A stretch of DNA of 64,000 nucleotides from an uncultured Bdellovibrionales bacterium (GTDB taxonomy: Bacteria > Bdellovibrionota > Bdellovibrionia > Bdellovibrionales > UBA1609). A program made the translations under genes and the position numbers. Position 1 is the first letter of the stretch; the number at the start of each line of letters is the position of its first letter. The notes beneath the pieces were generated by a model. That model searched no databases. It was not told where the DNA came from and worked only from the letters and a program-made list of their open reading frames with translations. This document shows positions 49,945 through 59,612 of the stretch, piece after piece. The stretch spans positions 1 to 64,000 of the forward strand of contig CALLAU010000054.1 in NCBI GenBank assembly GCA_938002015.1, given 5' to 3'.

Positions 49945-51411
49945 TTAACCAATAAGCTTATCAGCTCTTAAGACTAGCTCACTTACAGGAATAAGAGGGA
50001 TAAGGTCCTTAATCTCCGTACCTTGAGCTTTTCCAATAGAGGCCACTCTAATTGGCATAAACAAGAACTTACCCTTTACTTCAGCCTCAGCTTTTACAGT
50101 ATTAATAAGCCCATCAATCTGTTCAGGATTTATATATTCAGATTCAGCTTTAGAGAGTAAGCCTTTCCAGACTTGTAAAACTTTTGAAGTTGACTCCCAA
50201 GAGATCACATCTTTTGCTTGATCATTTAAATCAAGTTCACCACCAAGTTTAAGCATCTCATATAAAGGAGCTGCATCATCAAGCGTTTCCATTGAAGATT
50301 TTAAAGCACTAAAAGATTTTTCTCTCCAGTCACCACTTTCAGGGAACTTCCAATCTGATTTAAAAAACTCTTTTGATCTTTTAAAAAAGTCTTCTGTATT
50401 CATCTCTCTTAAATACTGTGCGTTCATCCATTTAAGTTTTTCTTGATCAAAAACTGCAGATGCTGAATGAAGCCTCTCAGTTGAAAACTCTTTTATCATC
50501 TGCTCCATAGAAAGAATCTCTTCTCCACTTGGAGAACTCCATCCAACAAGTGCAATGAAGTTTGATAAAGCCTGTGGAAGATAACCTTTTTCTTTAAAGT
50601 CAGTTAAACTTGCGGCTCCATGCCTTTTTGAGAGCTTTTGTCTATCTCCACCTAACATAATTGAGAGATGAGCATAAATTGGAGCTTCCATTTTTAAAGC
50701 TTCAATAATCATAAGTTGTCTTAAAGTATTATTAAGGTGCTCTTCTGCTCTAAAGACATGAGAGATTTTCATTAAGGCATCATCAACAGCGCAAACAAAG
50801 TTATAAACAGGCATCCCGTTTGATCTAGCAATCACGAAATCACCAATCATAGAAGCAGGAAGAGAAACCTCTCCTCTTACTAAGTCTTTAAAAGTATAAA
50901 GTTTTTCACCATGATCGTTTTTAAACCTGATTGTTGGTTTTTCACCGTTATCAATTTTCTCTTTTGCTTGATCAACAGACCAGTCTCTATAAGGGCTGTT
51001 TGGCCTAAAAGGCTCACCAGCTTTTTTTGCTTCTTCTCTTTGAGCATCAAGCTCTTCTTCAGTTAAGAAACAGTAATAAGCTCTGCCGTCTTTAATCAGT
51101 TCATTTATGTGTTTAAAATAAATCTCTTTTCTATCACTTTGCCTATAAGGACCGAAATCACCTTTTTCATCTAAAGTCTTTGGAGCGGGTCCCTCATCCC
51201 ATTTAAGACCCATCCAAGAAAGGTCATCAAGCATAGAAACTAAAGACTCAGTAGTAGATCTTGCTTCATCAGTATCTTCTACCCTTAAAACAAAAGAACC
51301 TCCATGCTGTTTAGCAAAGAGGTAATTATAAAGCGCTGTTCTTGCTCCGCCTACATGAAGGTAACCTGTAGGACTTGGAGCAAATCTTACTCTTACGTTA
51401 GAATTTTTCAT
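49945..51411 (-). CDS. gltX: Glutamyl-tRNA synthetase
   Basis: This 488-residue class I synthetase from ATG 51411 charges tRNA-Glu (possibly also tRNA-Gln, as no glnS is seen here). Motifs are HIGH-type PSPTGYLHVGGARTALYNYL and KMSKS-type KLSKRHGAASL; the C-terminal anticodon-binding domain spans about 340-488. The frame extends upstream to 51480, but those codons overlap the end of carD and precede the conserved start RVRFAPSPTG, so the shorter form is right. It begins 13 bases after the carD stop codon. Confidence 0.96.
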   Translation of the reverse strand: MKNSNVRVRFAPSPTGYLHVGGARTALYNYLFAKQHGGSFVLRVEDTDEARSTTESLVSMLDDLSWMGLKWDEGPAPKTLDEKGDFGPYRQSDRKEIYFKHINELIKDGRAYYCFLTEEELDAQREEAKKAGEPFRPNSPYRDWSVDQAKEKIDNGEKPTIRFKNDHGEKLYTFKDLVRGEVSLPASMIGDFVIARSNGMPVYNFVCAVDDALMKISHVFRAEEHLNNTLRQLMIIEALKMEAPIYAHLSIMLGGDRQKLSKRHGAASLTDFKEKGYLPQALSNFIALVGWSSPSGEEILSMEQMIKEFSTERLHSASAVFDQEKLKWMNAQYLREMNTEDFFKRSKEFFKSDWKFPESGDWREKSFSALKSSMETLDDAAPLYEMLKLGGELDLNDQAKDVISWESTSKVLQVWKGLLSKAESEYINPEQIDGLINTVKAEAEVKGKFLFMPIRVASIGKAQGTEIKDLIPLIPVSELVLRADKLIG

Positions 51412-51424
51412 TGAATCGCTATTA

Positions 51425-51937
51425 TTACTGGAGTTGTGCTTGTGGTTGATCATTAAGACCAAAGATAGCAGCGACTTCATCAGAATTCAAAACTTCTTGA
51501 TCTGTTGCAAGTGTCAATTCTCTAAGAAGTAAGCCTCTTGCTGTATCAAGCATCTTTTTCTCACCAAAAGAAAGGTCCTTATCTACTTTAAGAACAAAAA
51601 GATCTCTTAAAACTTCAGCAATTTCATAAACTGAACCTGTTTTAATCTTATCCATATAATCACGGTATCTTCTATTCCAGGTCTGATTATCAACCTTAGC
51701 TTCTTTTTCTTTAAGGATTTCAATCACTTTATCAGCTTCAGATTTATTAATGATGTGGCGAAGTCCAACAACTTCTACTCTATTTTGTGGAACCATTACT
51801 TTTGCACCAGAGTCTTCAATTTTTACAGAATAAAAGATCTCTTTTGTTCCAAAAAACTCTTTAGTCTCAATAGCTGTAACTTGAACAACTCCGTACCCTG
51901 GATAAACCGCATTATCGCCAACTTCAAATGATACCAT
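51425..51937 (-). CDS. carD: CarD/CdnL-family RNA-polymerase-binding regulator
   Basis: The 170-residue protein has the N-terminal CarD/TRCF RNA-polymerase-interacting domain (about 1-65, FEVGDNAVYPGYGVVQVTAI ... VMVPQNR). A helical C-terminal DNA-contact domain follows (about 75-155, WNRRYRDYMDKIKTGSVYEI, then KKMLDTARGLLLREL). CdnL-type proteins stabilise open complexes at rRNA and other housekeeping promoters. AAGGAG precedes the ATG. It is followed closely by gltX, so the two share a transcript. Confidence 0.95.
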   Translation of the reverse strand: MVSFEVGDNAVYPGYGVVQVTAIETKEFFGTKEIFYSVKIEDSGAKVMVPQNRVEVVGLRHIINKSEADKVIEILKEKEAKVDNQTWNRRYRDYMDKIKTGSVYEIAEVLRDLFVLKVDKDLSFGEKKMLDTARGLLLRELTLATDQEVLNSDEVAAIFGLNDQPQAQLQ

Positions 51938-52109
51938 GTATGATGCTCCTTAATAGATCTTGCACTTTTAAAGTGCAGTGTTGTTTAAATATATAACATT
52001 TATTACGCGTACTATCAATGTAGCCCTTCTTAAGAGCCAATTTACGACCACTGTATGTAAACTTTTCTAAGACTGTAAATGAAGTTTCTATTTCTTTTAT
52101 CAATCTCAC

Positions 52110-53093
52110 TTAAAAAAACTCCGGCCTGTATTCAAAATGCATAGTATCAAAGTGGTGCCAGTGCCCACCCCAGATAAATCCTTCTTCAGCAAATACTCTC
52201 ACCACTTCCTCAGGAAAATGATCAAACCTGTCTTCAACGATAAGAACCTCAAGCTCTTTTTCACTTGCTTGGTTGCGAGCCTCAACACTTCCTCTTGTTC
52301 TAGGCTCTGGGCAACGAAGTGGGGCTATACAACGAGATACCCACTTCCAGTAAGAGTCATTAAAGTTTAAATTCTCACTTGCTCTTTTAAGTGTAAAATC
52401 AATAGCTATCCCCCAGGAATGAGCTGAAAGCCTGTTTGTTCCACTTATATACCTTAAATTAAAGCCTCCAGCCATATTACGATTATTCTTAATCCAAGTA
52501 GCAGATTCAGGCGCTTCATTTAAAAGCCTGTCATTAACCCTTCTTAAAGACTCAGCGGCACTGTTTCTTTTATTAAAAGGAATTTTAAACCCTAAAAAAT
52601 CAACTTCAATAATTTCTTCTCTTAAGTATCTATTTAAAGTGTTTAAATCTGAACTAGAGAAACTGTCTTTTGCAGTAATCCCTAAAACACTTTCTGGTAA
52701 TTTCTCTATGTCTAAATATGTATTTAAAAAAACCTGATCACTTCTTATTCTTCCTGGAGATTCATTGTATTTAAAAACTGGAGCGCTATAAGAGTCTGGA
52801 TAAGACTGACTCAAGATATCAGATACTGAGACATCGTTAAGTTGAGCTAAGTACTCTGACTTGTTATTTAAGTTGTAAGAGCTTGGGTTCTCACAATAAA
52901 GAACTCTCCCATTCTTTAAAAAAACAAGATTACCCGCCTGATCAAAACTACTTACAGCTTCAGGGTAAGCCTCAGCTACAACCTCACATTTTTGTACGGG
53001 GTTATATTCAACAAGGTTTTTAACGTTATACTTAGCATAAGAGAGTTGACTCAAGCCTAAAATAACCAATTGTATACTTATTAACGTTCTCAT
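52110..53093 (-). CDS. M15-family D-Ala-D-Ala carboxypeptidase-like protein
   Basis: The 327-residue protein has a signal peptide (TLISIQLVILGLSQLSYAKY). A non-catalytic N-terminal part follows (to about 175), then a C-terminal M15/VanY-like domain with TNRLSAHSWGIAIDF (zinc His and Asp) and EGFIWGGHWHHFDTMHFEYR (active-site and zinc residues). It should cleave peptidoglycan stem peptides in the periplasm or on another cell wall. A second, shorter M15-like lipoprotein is at 33.6 kb. It is separated from carD by a 172-bp spacer. Confidence 0.88.
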   Translation of the reverse strand: MRTLISIQLVILGLSQLSYAKYNVKNLVEYNPVQKCEVVAEAYPEAVSSFDQAGNLVFLKNGRVLYCENPSSYNLNNKSEYLAQLNDVSVSDILSQSYPDSYSAPVFKYNESPGRIRSDQVFLNTYLDIEKLPESVLGITAKDSFSSSDLNTLNRYLREEIIEVDFLGFKIPFNKRNSAAESLRRVNDRLLNEAPESATWIKNNRNMAGGFNLRYISGTNRLSAHSWGIAIDFTLKRASENLNFNDSYWKWVSRCIAPLRCPEPRTRGSVEARNQASEKELEVLIVEDRFDHFPEEVVRVFAEEGFIWGGHWHHFDTMHFEYRPEFF

Positions 53094-53229
53094 TAGGTAC
53101 TAGAGAGCAAAGATTAGACCAGAACTAACTCCGGCCCATATCTAAAACAACACAGTTTAAAAGCAGATCAACCTCTTAGTAAGACTCTTGATGCCATGAA
53201 ATGGCACCTCAAACTGACTAAATACGCAG

Positions 53230-54609
53230 TTAATCTTTAACAGCTAGCCCACTTGGAACTCTATCTGGCTCTCTAACTCTGCCTAAAAAACTTCGATCTG
53301 TTAGTGACTCTAAAAACTCGACAATAAAGTCAATATCTTCCTCATACACATTCTCAACAGATTTTAAGTGCTCAGACCTTGATGCAAGCCTTGCTTGGTT
53401 TCTTTCCCAGTTTAAATCACATATTGATGAATAATCAAAAACTGAATCCATAACGACATAGTTTTCTGGGTTAGCCTCTAATGCTTCATAAACACGCTCA
53501 GGAAAAATATGGTGCCTAACAACATCTCTTAAGTCTTTAAACACGCCGCTATGAAAATACGGTGAAGTTAATTCTACATTCCTAAGTGTAGGAGTTTTAA
53601 ATTTATACTTATCGGCTGAGTTTCCATTTAAAAAAGCCATTCCTGTGTCTTCACCAATTAAACTATCTTTACCTGAAAGTTTAGACTTACCAGGCCCTAG
53701 TTGAGGTGCTCCAACAGAATGAAATTTAAAATCTGTAAAATGACTTCCTGAATGACAACTCAAACATTTACCCTTTCCTGCAAAAAGCTCAGCTCCTTTA
53801 ATCTGATTTTCTGTTAAAGCCAAATCATCGCCATCTAAAAACTTATCAAAAGAAGACTTATCAGCTCTAAAAGCTTTTGTCTCATAAGCACCGATGGCTC
53901 TTGCTACATGGCCAAAGTTAAATTTTCTAACTCCAGGATAGGCTTTACTAAATAAGACTTTATACTCAGTAACCCCGTTTTCTTCTCCAACCAATCGGTC
54001 TGTTAAACGCTTCCAAACCTCTTCATTATCTTTTGCATCAGCAATTTCATTTTCTCCAAAGTCTCCTCTCATCTCATGATGTGAAGTTACAGGAAACATT
54101 GCTTGTACTGCAGCCAAAGTCTTTAACTCACTTGCTATGTGCTTAAGTTTCGGGGACTTTCCATTTAATTTAGGCTCAGGTGTTTTAAGTTCTTTTGAAA
54201 AACGATCAAGAGCAATTCTACCGTCCCACATTGCTGTATGAAAACTATCAAAACCTATATTAAAAGCTGCAGGAGCATTACGAGGTATCAAATTCCCTTT
54301 GTCTATCGAGCGGTCTAAACCCAAACCCGTTGCACCTGTTCCAAGTGGAAGAGGTAAGCCATCAACACTTGCAATGCTAGTATGATGGCAAGTAGCACAT
54401 GAAATATTTTTATTTCCAGATAGAATCTTATCAAAAAATAAAAGCTCTCCTAAAGAAACTATATCTTCTGATTCAATATTCAATTTTTCTTTAAAAAGAG
54501 GCTCAACACCTCTAGAAAAAAAACTCTCTCTTAAATTTAAAAGCCTCTCGCTAGCGAATACATCTTGTACTAAAAAAATAATACTAATTAAAAAAAGATT
54601 TTTTTTCAT
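53230..54609 (-). CDS. Di-haem cytochrome c peroxidase (CcpA/MauG family)
   Basis: The 459-residue periplasmic protein has a signal peptide (KKNLFLISIIFLVQDVFAS) and two haem c sites: CATCH at about residue 71 and CLSCH at about 282. Conserved family segments include LGELLFFDKILSGNKNISCA, RNAPAAFNIGFD, HEMRGDFGE and FKTPTLRNVELTSPYFHSGV. The family reduces hydrogen peroxide with electrons from small cytochromes or, as in MauG, oxidises a protein partner. It lies 16 bp downstream of the animal-type peroxidase gene; the pair is surely co-transcribed. Confidence 0.93.
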   Translation of the reverse strand: MKKNLFLISIIFLVQDVFASERLLNLRESFFSRGVEPLFKEKLNIESEDIVSLGELLFFDKILSGNKNISCATCHHTSIASVDGLPLPLGTGATGLGLDRSIDKGNLIPRNAPAAFNIGFDSFHTAMWDGRIALDRFSKELKTPEPKLNGKSPKLKHIASELKTLAAVQAMFPVTSHHEMRGDFGENEIADAKDNEEVWKRLTDRLVGEENGVTEYKVLFSKAYPGVRKFNFGHVARAIGAYETKAFRADKSSFDKFLDGDDLALTENQIKGAELFAGKGKCLSCHSGSHFTDFKFHSVGAPQLGPGKSKLSGKDSLIGEDTGMAFLNGNSADKYKFKTPTLRNVELTSPYFHSGVFKDLRDVVRHHIFPERVYEALEANPENYVVMDSVFDYSSICDLNWERNQARLASRSEHLKSVENVYEEDIDFIVEFLESLTDRSFLGRVREPDRVPSGLAVKD

Positions 54610-54625
54610 TACTCCCCCGACTAGC

Positions 54626-56221
54626 TTACTCTACAATAAATGCATTCTCTGAAATCTGATCAGCAGAAATTCTTGAGTTACGTACAATGATTTTTGATAA
54701 AGTCTGAGCTTTAATTGCATCAACAAACTTATCTTCATAAGTGTTCGTAAACCAGAACCTGTCAGCATCTCTTAAAAGCTCAAACTGTCTAGCTATAATG
54801 TTTGAAGCTGTCGCCCCTAAAAGTGCTGAATTAGAAGCTTTTTCAGCTATAAGACCTAACCATGGGTCAATGTCATCTACTGTTGGATACATTGCAGACA
54901 TGCTTAAGTTAAAATCACCGTAATCAGAGATCTCATTAAATTCTTTTACTCTTGAAAAACCAACCGCTTCCCTTAAGTCATTATAACTTGGAATACCATG
55001 GTCTCTTCCTCTTTGAAGATTAAAGGCAAATAGGTCAAAAATTCCTTCCTCAGGGAAAATGATTAAGAAGTTTTGAAGCTCTTCATTAATCATTGGATCT
55101 CTTTCTTGAGCCACATGCTTAGAAAAACCTAGCATGATGCTATCAAGACCTGATCTTCCATACTCTGTAGGGTTAAAGAAAGAATCTCTAAGCTTTACAA
55201 AGAACGCCTGACCTTCTGGGTTTTCTAAGTAGAAATCTCCAGAAACTAATGTGTGTCCCATTCTAAAAGCTGAAGTGGAAAATTCAGAAAAAACTGCTGC
55301 TTTTAAATCTTCATCGTATTTTGAATCTACAGATGGAGCGTAAGTTCCAGTTAAGATAGGTAAGAATTCATTAAAAGTAATGTTTTGAATCTCTGCTATA
55401 ACAATTGCTCTAGCTTTTTGATAAAGATCTTCCCCACTCATCTCAGGATTTGCTGCTTTTAACTCACCAGCCCAGTAGTTATGTTCTCTTACAAAAAGAT
55501 TATGTATAGCCATCAAACCTATATGATCATTTGCTCTAATATCTCCTGCTGCAAAAAAGTGAGGTGATTCACTTGGAAGGTTTTGAAGACCCCAAATGTT
55601 TTTAGGAAGGTATCCGTTTTCATCAAGGATCATTTTCCCTGTTCCATCCATTGTTCTTAGTGTTTGAGCTCTTACATCATCAGCGCCATAAACCATTGAA
55701 CCATCAACATATGAAGTTGTTCTGTTTACCTGCTCTCTTACTCCATTTACTAAAACACTTTCAGATCTATGAAAAACCATTTTATTAGTTCCAGTGCAGC
55801 TAAGGTCAAAATACCTGTCACATTTAGGAACAGGGATATCCATAGACTCTTCTTTATTTACATCAGTAAGTGTGATGTCATGATCCATAAACTGACCCCA
55901 AAGCCATAAAAAATCTGAAGCGTTTTTATAGTTTTGAGTTTCTTGTGCTTGAAAGAACTGGTTACTGATTTCTCTAGCATTTATATCTCTATCAACAGGA
56001 AGGCTTACACCATCTGCGTAATCATATGGAGCCATTCTAATAAAGGGAGTCACAGGGGTTCCTGCTAATGGGTCCTTTAGGTTAACCCTTTCTCCAGTAA
56101 TAGATCTCACTTCTGTTAAAACAGAATCAGACATATAGTCTAAAATGCTTTGCTCTGCAGTTGCTGCAAACAAATTTTGCGTAAAAAACAAACTTATAAA
56201 TAAAATTAAAACACGTAACAT
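54626..56221 (-). CDS. Animal-type haem peroxidase (peroxidasin/XPO-like)
   Basis: The protein is 531 residues from ATG 56221, supported by GGGGGGAG and the signal peptide (LRVLILFISLFFTQNLFA). It has the peroxidase-cyclooxygenase features: distal His in WGQFMDHDITLT, calcium loop NRTTSYVDGSMVYGA, catalytic Arg and proximal His in SAFRMGHTLVSG, and NLQRGRDHGIPSYNDLRE. Such enzymes oxidise halides or phenols with hydrogen peroxide. It is uncommon in bacteria but known. An adjacent di-haem peroxidase and a large cytochrome suggest one periplasmic redox unit. An IS-like or phage origin is not indicated. Confidence 0.92.
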   Translation of the reverse strand: MLRVLILFISLFFTQNLFAATAEQSILDYMSDSVLTEVRSITGERVNLKDPLAGTPVTPFIRMAPYDYADGVSLPVDRDINAREISNQFFQAQETQNYKNASDFLWLWGQFMDHDITLTDVNKEESMDIPVPKCDRYFDLSCTGTNKMVFHRSESVLVNGVREQVNRTTSYVDGSMVYGADDVRAQTLRTMDGTGKMILDENGYLPKNIWGLQNLPSESPHFFAAGDIRANDHIGLMAIHNLFVREHNYWAGELKAANPEMSGEDLYQKARAIVIAEIQNITFNEFLPILTGTYAPSVDSKYDEDLKAAVFSEFSTSAFRMGHTLVSGDFYLENPEGQAFFVKLRDSFFNPTEYGRSGLDSIMLGFSKHVAQERDPMINEELQNFLIIFPEEGIFDLFAFNLQRGRDHGIPSYNDLREAVGFSRVKEFNEISDYGDFNLSMSAMYPTVDDIDPWLGLIAEKASNSALLGATASNIIARQFELLRDADRFWFTNTYEDKFVDAIKAQTLSKIIVRNSRISADQISENAFIVE

Positions 56222-56354
56222 GCTTTGCTCCCCCCTCTTGGAATAGGGGAAAGCTATCACCCAAGGGGTTTATGGTCTAGGCGCATACCTAGTATAGCTT
56301 AAGACTATTTCTTTAAAAAACTTAAATTAGCTTTTAAATAAAGCAGAAAAAGCT

Positions 56355-58598
56355 TTATTGCTCAGAATTTTGACCTTCATAAAACCTTTTATAAAGGTTG
56401 TTTTTTCTAATGTATAAAGAACGGCACCTGCAGTTTATGGAGTCTGGATCGTTTTCTAGGTCACATTCAAAGGCTTTAAACATTAAAGCTTCACCTGCAT
56501 TCGGGTTTTCACTTAAGTAGCGATAATTATTCCTAGAGATCATAAGCTCACACTGAGCAGAAAAAGGATCCATTTTTCTTCTTCCATAAGGCATGCTGTT
56601 TCCAAAAGGCACAGGAAGAGCTTCTTCTGATAAAACAGATTCTAAGTAATCCATAAGCTCTTGTCTCTTACCTGTACTCCCAACACTTCCAGCTCCACTA
56701 TACTCTTTAAAGAGCTCTCTATGATAATCTGGACTCATCCAGTCCGTGTTCATTCTTGGAGGAATTCTTTCTTCAGGATCGTTATGACAACTCTCACAGC
56801 CTTGTCTTACAGCGTTTATAGCAACAGGAACTGACTCATCCCACTTAGGTAAGTTAATAAGGTCTTCATCTAGTACATATACTTGATGAGGGAGTTTGCC
56901 TTCAGTCTTAAGCTTTGCAAGCTCAACTAGTTCAGATCTAGATCTTTCAAGAAAAAGTGAGCAGTGCTTTGATACAGGAAGCCCTTTAAGCTTTGGACTG
57001 CTATACCCATAATAGTTTTGAGTTTTTTCAACAAACTTTTGCTGAGAAGAACTAAAGCCAGATCTCTGCCCTCCAGCTTCATTTAAATAGTTTTTAAAAT
57101 AATCACTCCCATTAAATAGATAATGCCTTTGCTCTGCGCCCTCTCTATCATCTCGATTTGTTATTTCACTTGGAAAAACGGCTCTAGCTAGATCCCATAA
57201 AACAAGCTCGTTTAAATCAGCAAAAACATTACCATAGTGATAACTTGCAATATCTTCATTACCCTCTAAGTTCCAAGCATGAAGAGGCAGATGAGCAAGC
57301 CCTCCATTAGCTTCATTAACAAGGTTATACTGATACGCTAAAAGGTATTGTCTATCCATAGTTTCTTGATTTCTAATATTTGGATAAACAAGCTCAAAGG
57401 TTTGCTCTAAATCTTTATAAGTAAGTCCTGAGACATTCACACTTGAGTTTTTATCACAGTTATACTTTGAAGCTAGGAGTGAGTATTTAAACTTATCAAA
57501 TTCTGGAAAATTTAAAATTTCTTTTGCAACATTTTCAGCATGGTAAAACGTCATGATGGAAGTTAAATAAAAGTTTGGTCTTAAAATATAATGCCCATAC
57601 TCTCTATGAAAATTTCTTCTATAAGGTGCGGACTTTAAAAATTCAGGAACACTTTCACCAACATCAGTGTAAAGTTCTTTTAAAGATACAAGGTGTTTAT
57701 ACCTTTTTCTCTCTTTCATACTATCAGAAAAACTCTTAAAATGAGTTTTATGCACACTTATCTCATTTCTAACAACCTCTTGATATAAAGGGTTTTCATC
57801 TAAGAGCTTTCTTAGTCTAAAAAGCTCTTCATGATCACCAAAAGTAAACTCGTTAACATGCCCTATAGTTTCAGGCCAATTTACTCCAACACCATCTGAA
57901 GTCCCTTCAATACCAACAATATCATTTAAACCTCCATAAAAACCTGGCCATAAAGGATACTGCGGGAAGATCGGTTTTAATTGATCTAAGTAAGCACTTG
58001 CATGTTCTATTTTAATTGCCTTAGGAGTACCTGAATGACACATCACACACTTTGCTGGATTTTTTAATTCTTCAATTTTTGAATCTTTAAAACCAAGTTC
58101 TGAAAAATCCCACACTTTTTTATCTGGGTTCCACTTAATAACTTCAATATTATCTCCACCCTGCATCTTCTTACTATCTAAGTCAGTACCTCCATTAAAG
58201 GTCATCATAGTTTTTGCTCTTGGACCAAATAAAATAACTCTTGGAGAAGTTGGAGTTCCTTTTTGTATGCTATAGCTTCTATGAACAAAGGTGTAATGCC
58301 TTCTATAGTTTTTAGGAAGGCTTTCTATAAACTTATCAATCCAGTCATCTTCAGCTGTTAGGCCTAAAGCTTTTTCAGAGTTAAAACTTTCTAAAGCTAA
58401 GTTTAAATCAAACTCATCTTTAGAAAACTTATTAACATCATCAATAAATCTAGTTTTTAAATTCGATATACGTCCATGAACTGATGCCGGCCTTCTTACT
58501 TTCTTTAAACTTAGAGCTCCTTTATTCCTATTACTAAAAATACTTAGAAAAAGAGCTAAACAAAGGAGAGGTGATGCTATTTTAAAAAAGTTTTTCAT
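56355..58598 (-). CDS. Large secreted di-haem c-type cytochrome
   Basis: The 747-residue protein has an N-terminal membrane or signal segment (FFKIASPLLCLALFLSIF). Two haem c sites are CVMCH at about residue 185 and CESCH at about 600, far apart. Between them lies a largely helical region with no domain I can name; paired segments KCVMCHSGTPKAI and GCESCHNDPEERIPP look like separate cytochrome modules. It is upstream of the haem-peroxidase genes on the same strand, with a 133-bp spacer, and could supply or accept their electrons. The C-terminal DPDSINCRCRSLYIRKNN has two more cysteines. Confidence 0.8.
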   Translation of the reverse strand: MKNFFKIASPLLCLALFLSIFSNRNKGALSLKKVRRPASVHGRISNLKTRFIDDVNKFSKDEFDLNLALESFNSEKALGLTAEDDWIDKFIESLPKNYRRHYTFVHRSYSIQKGTPTSPRVILFGPRAKTMMTFNGGTDLDSKKMQGGDNIEVIKWNPDKKVWDFSELGFKDSKIEELKNPAKCVMCHSGTPKAIKIEHASAYLDQLKPIFPQYPLWPGFYGGLNDIVGIEGTSDGVGVNWPETIGHVNEFTFGDHEELFRLRKLLDENPLYQEVVRNEISVHKTHFKSFSDSMKERKRYKHLVSLKELYTDVGESVPEFLKSAPYRRNFHREYGHYILRPNFYLTSIMTFYHAENVAKEILNFPEFDKFKYSLLASKYNCDKNSSVNVSGLTYKDLEQTFELVYPNIRNQETMDRQYLLAYQYNLVNEANGGLAHLPLHAWNLEGNEDIASYHYGNVFADLNELVLWDLARAVFPSEITNRDDREGAEQRHYLFNGSDYFKNYLNEAGGQRSGFSSSQQKFVEKTQNYYGYSSPKLKGLPVSKHCSLFLERSRSELVELAKLKTEGKLPHQVYVLDEDLINLPKWDESVPVAINAVRQGCESCHNDPEERIPPRMNTDWMSPDYHRELFKEYSGAGSVGSTGKRQELMDYLESVLSEEALPVPFGNSMPYGRRKMDPFSAQCELMISRNNYRYLSENPNAGEALMFKAFECDLENDPDSINCRCRSLYIRKNNLYKRFYEGQNSEQ

Positions 58599-58670
58599 CT
58601 TAAAAGACTTAACGGCGCAAAGCTTTTAAGTCTTGATAAAAATGAAGTAAAAATAAAGGTTTAGACCTCT

Positions 58671-58696
58671 TAATAAAGTTTTAATAAACTTTATTA
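58671..58696 (-). terminator. Perfect 11-bp hairpin after the DUF1684 gene
   Basis: TAATAAAGTTT / AAACTTTATTA with a four-base loop begins just past the stop codon of the lipoprotein gene ending at 58698. There is no U-run directly after the stem, so it may be a weak terminator or an mRNA-end stabiliser. Confidence 0.5.
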
Positions 58697-58697
58697 A

Positions 58698-59558
58698 CTA
58701 GTGCTTACTATACTTTTCTCCAGCTTTAACTTTAAAATTTAAGAAATCCTGAGCTAAAGGACAGTGAAAACCACTTGAAACAGCGCAAGGAGGGTTAAAA
58801 GTATAGTTAAAATCAATCTCTACTTCATCTCCTGTTACAAGCTCATCTGATTTTTTAGGAAGGTCTACTACCACATACCTACCAGCTCCATAAGTTGACC
58901 CACCACTGGTTTTATCTTTAAACATGAGCATCACTTTCTCTACCTCGCTCCCAGGCTCAGCAAAAACGGAAAGTGTTTCTTCACTATCTTTAATCTTTAG
59001 CACCCCTATTTTATTAAAGTCTCTAGTTGTTCCATCAGATCTACCAAATCTTTTTGTCTCTGGTTTTTTTAACTTTTTAAAAGTCGAGGATTTTTTATAT
59101 TTTGAAGAGTAAGCATAAAAATCTCTTTTTCTCTTTTTATCTAAATTCTTAATTTCTTGGTCATATAAAAATATTCTTGCCTTTGAAGAGGCCTCTTCCT
59201 TATAAAAAACTATATTTAACGCAATTCTATCATTTACAATAATAGGCTCTTTCGTATCTCCAATAATTTTGCCATCTTTAATTAATTTCTCTTGATCAAA
59301 ATCAATCACATACTTTTCATCCGTATCAAAAGAACTGATTTTCTCTAATTTATAATCTGTCTCTTCAGTTTTAGTAATATAAAACTCCCCTTCACCAAGA
59401 GTAATATAAATATGTTGAAGCGCTGCCGGTACAGAGATTTTTTCATTAAATCTTTCTTGAGCTTTTTTAACCCAGTCTTGCCATTTTTCAGGAGCGACTT
59501 CTTTTTTAAAACAGCCAGAAAAGAAAGTCAGAATAACAATCAAGCTAAAAATCTTCAT
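58698..59558 (-). CDS. DUF1684-family lipoprotein
   Basis: The 286-residue protein has a lipoprotein signal (KIFSLIVILTFFSGCFKKE, lipobox FSGC). The C-terminal half matches DUF1684: FKDKTSGGSTYGAGRYVVVD followed by EIDFNYTFNPPCAVSSGFHC, then PLAQDFLNFKVKAGEKY. The family is widespread and uncharacterised, found in many actinobacteria and Bacteroidetes. Its two cysteines (PPCAVSS, FHCPL) are conserved in it. It lies upstream of the cytochrome gene and could be part of the same redox locus, but a hairpin separates them. Confidence 0.85.
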   Translation of the reverse strand: MKIFSLIVILTFFSGCFKKEVAPEKWQDWVKKAQERFNEKISVPAALQHIYITLGEGEFYITKTEETDYKLEKISSFDTDEKYVIDFDQEKLIKDGKIIGDTKEPIIVNDRIALNIVFYKEEASSKARIFLYDQEIKNLDKKRKRDFYAYSSKYKKSSTFKKLKKPETKRFGRSDGTTRDFNKIGVLKIKDSEETLSVFAEPGSEVEKVMLMFKDKTSGGSTYGAGRYVVVDLPKKSDELVTGDEVEIDFNYTFNPPCAVSSGFHCPLAQDFLNFKVKAGEKYSKH

Positions 59559-59612
59559 ATTAACAACACCACACCTTTAATTAGTTTTTATTTTACTTAT
59601 TTTAAAACTTAC

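Noticed and set aside
51412..51480. Longer start for glutamyl-tRNA synthetase
   Set aside because: It overlaps the carD end. The conserved N terminus RVRFAPSPTG starts right after ATG 51411.
51924..52109. Minus-strand 61-codon frame upstream of carD
   Set aside because: It overlaps the carD start, has no ribosome site or recognisable composition, and is probably leader or promoter DNA.
53192..53206. TGCCAT-GAA-ATGGCA hairpin as terminator of the M15 gene region
   Set aside because: The stem is short and has no U-run on either strand. It is noted only as an upstream palindrome.
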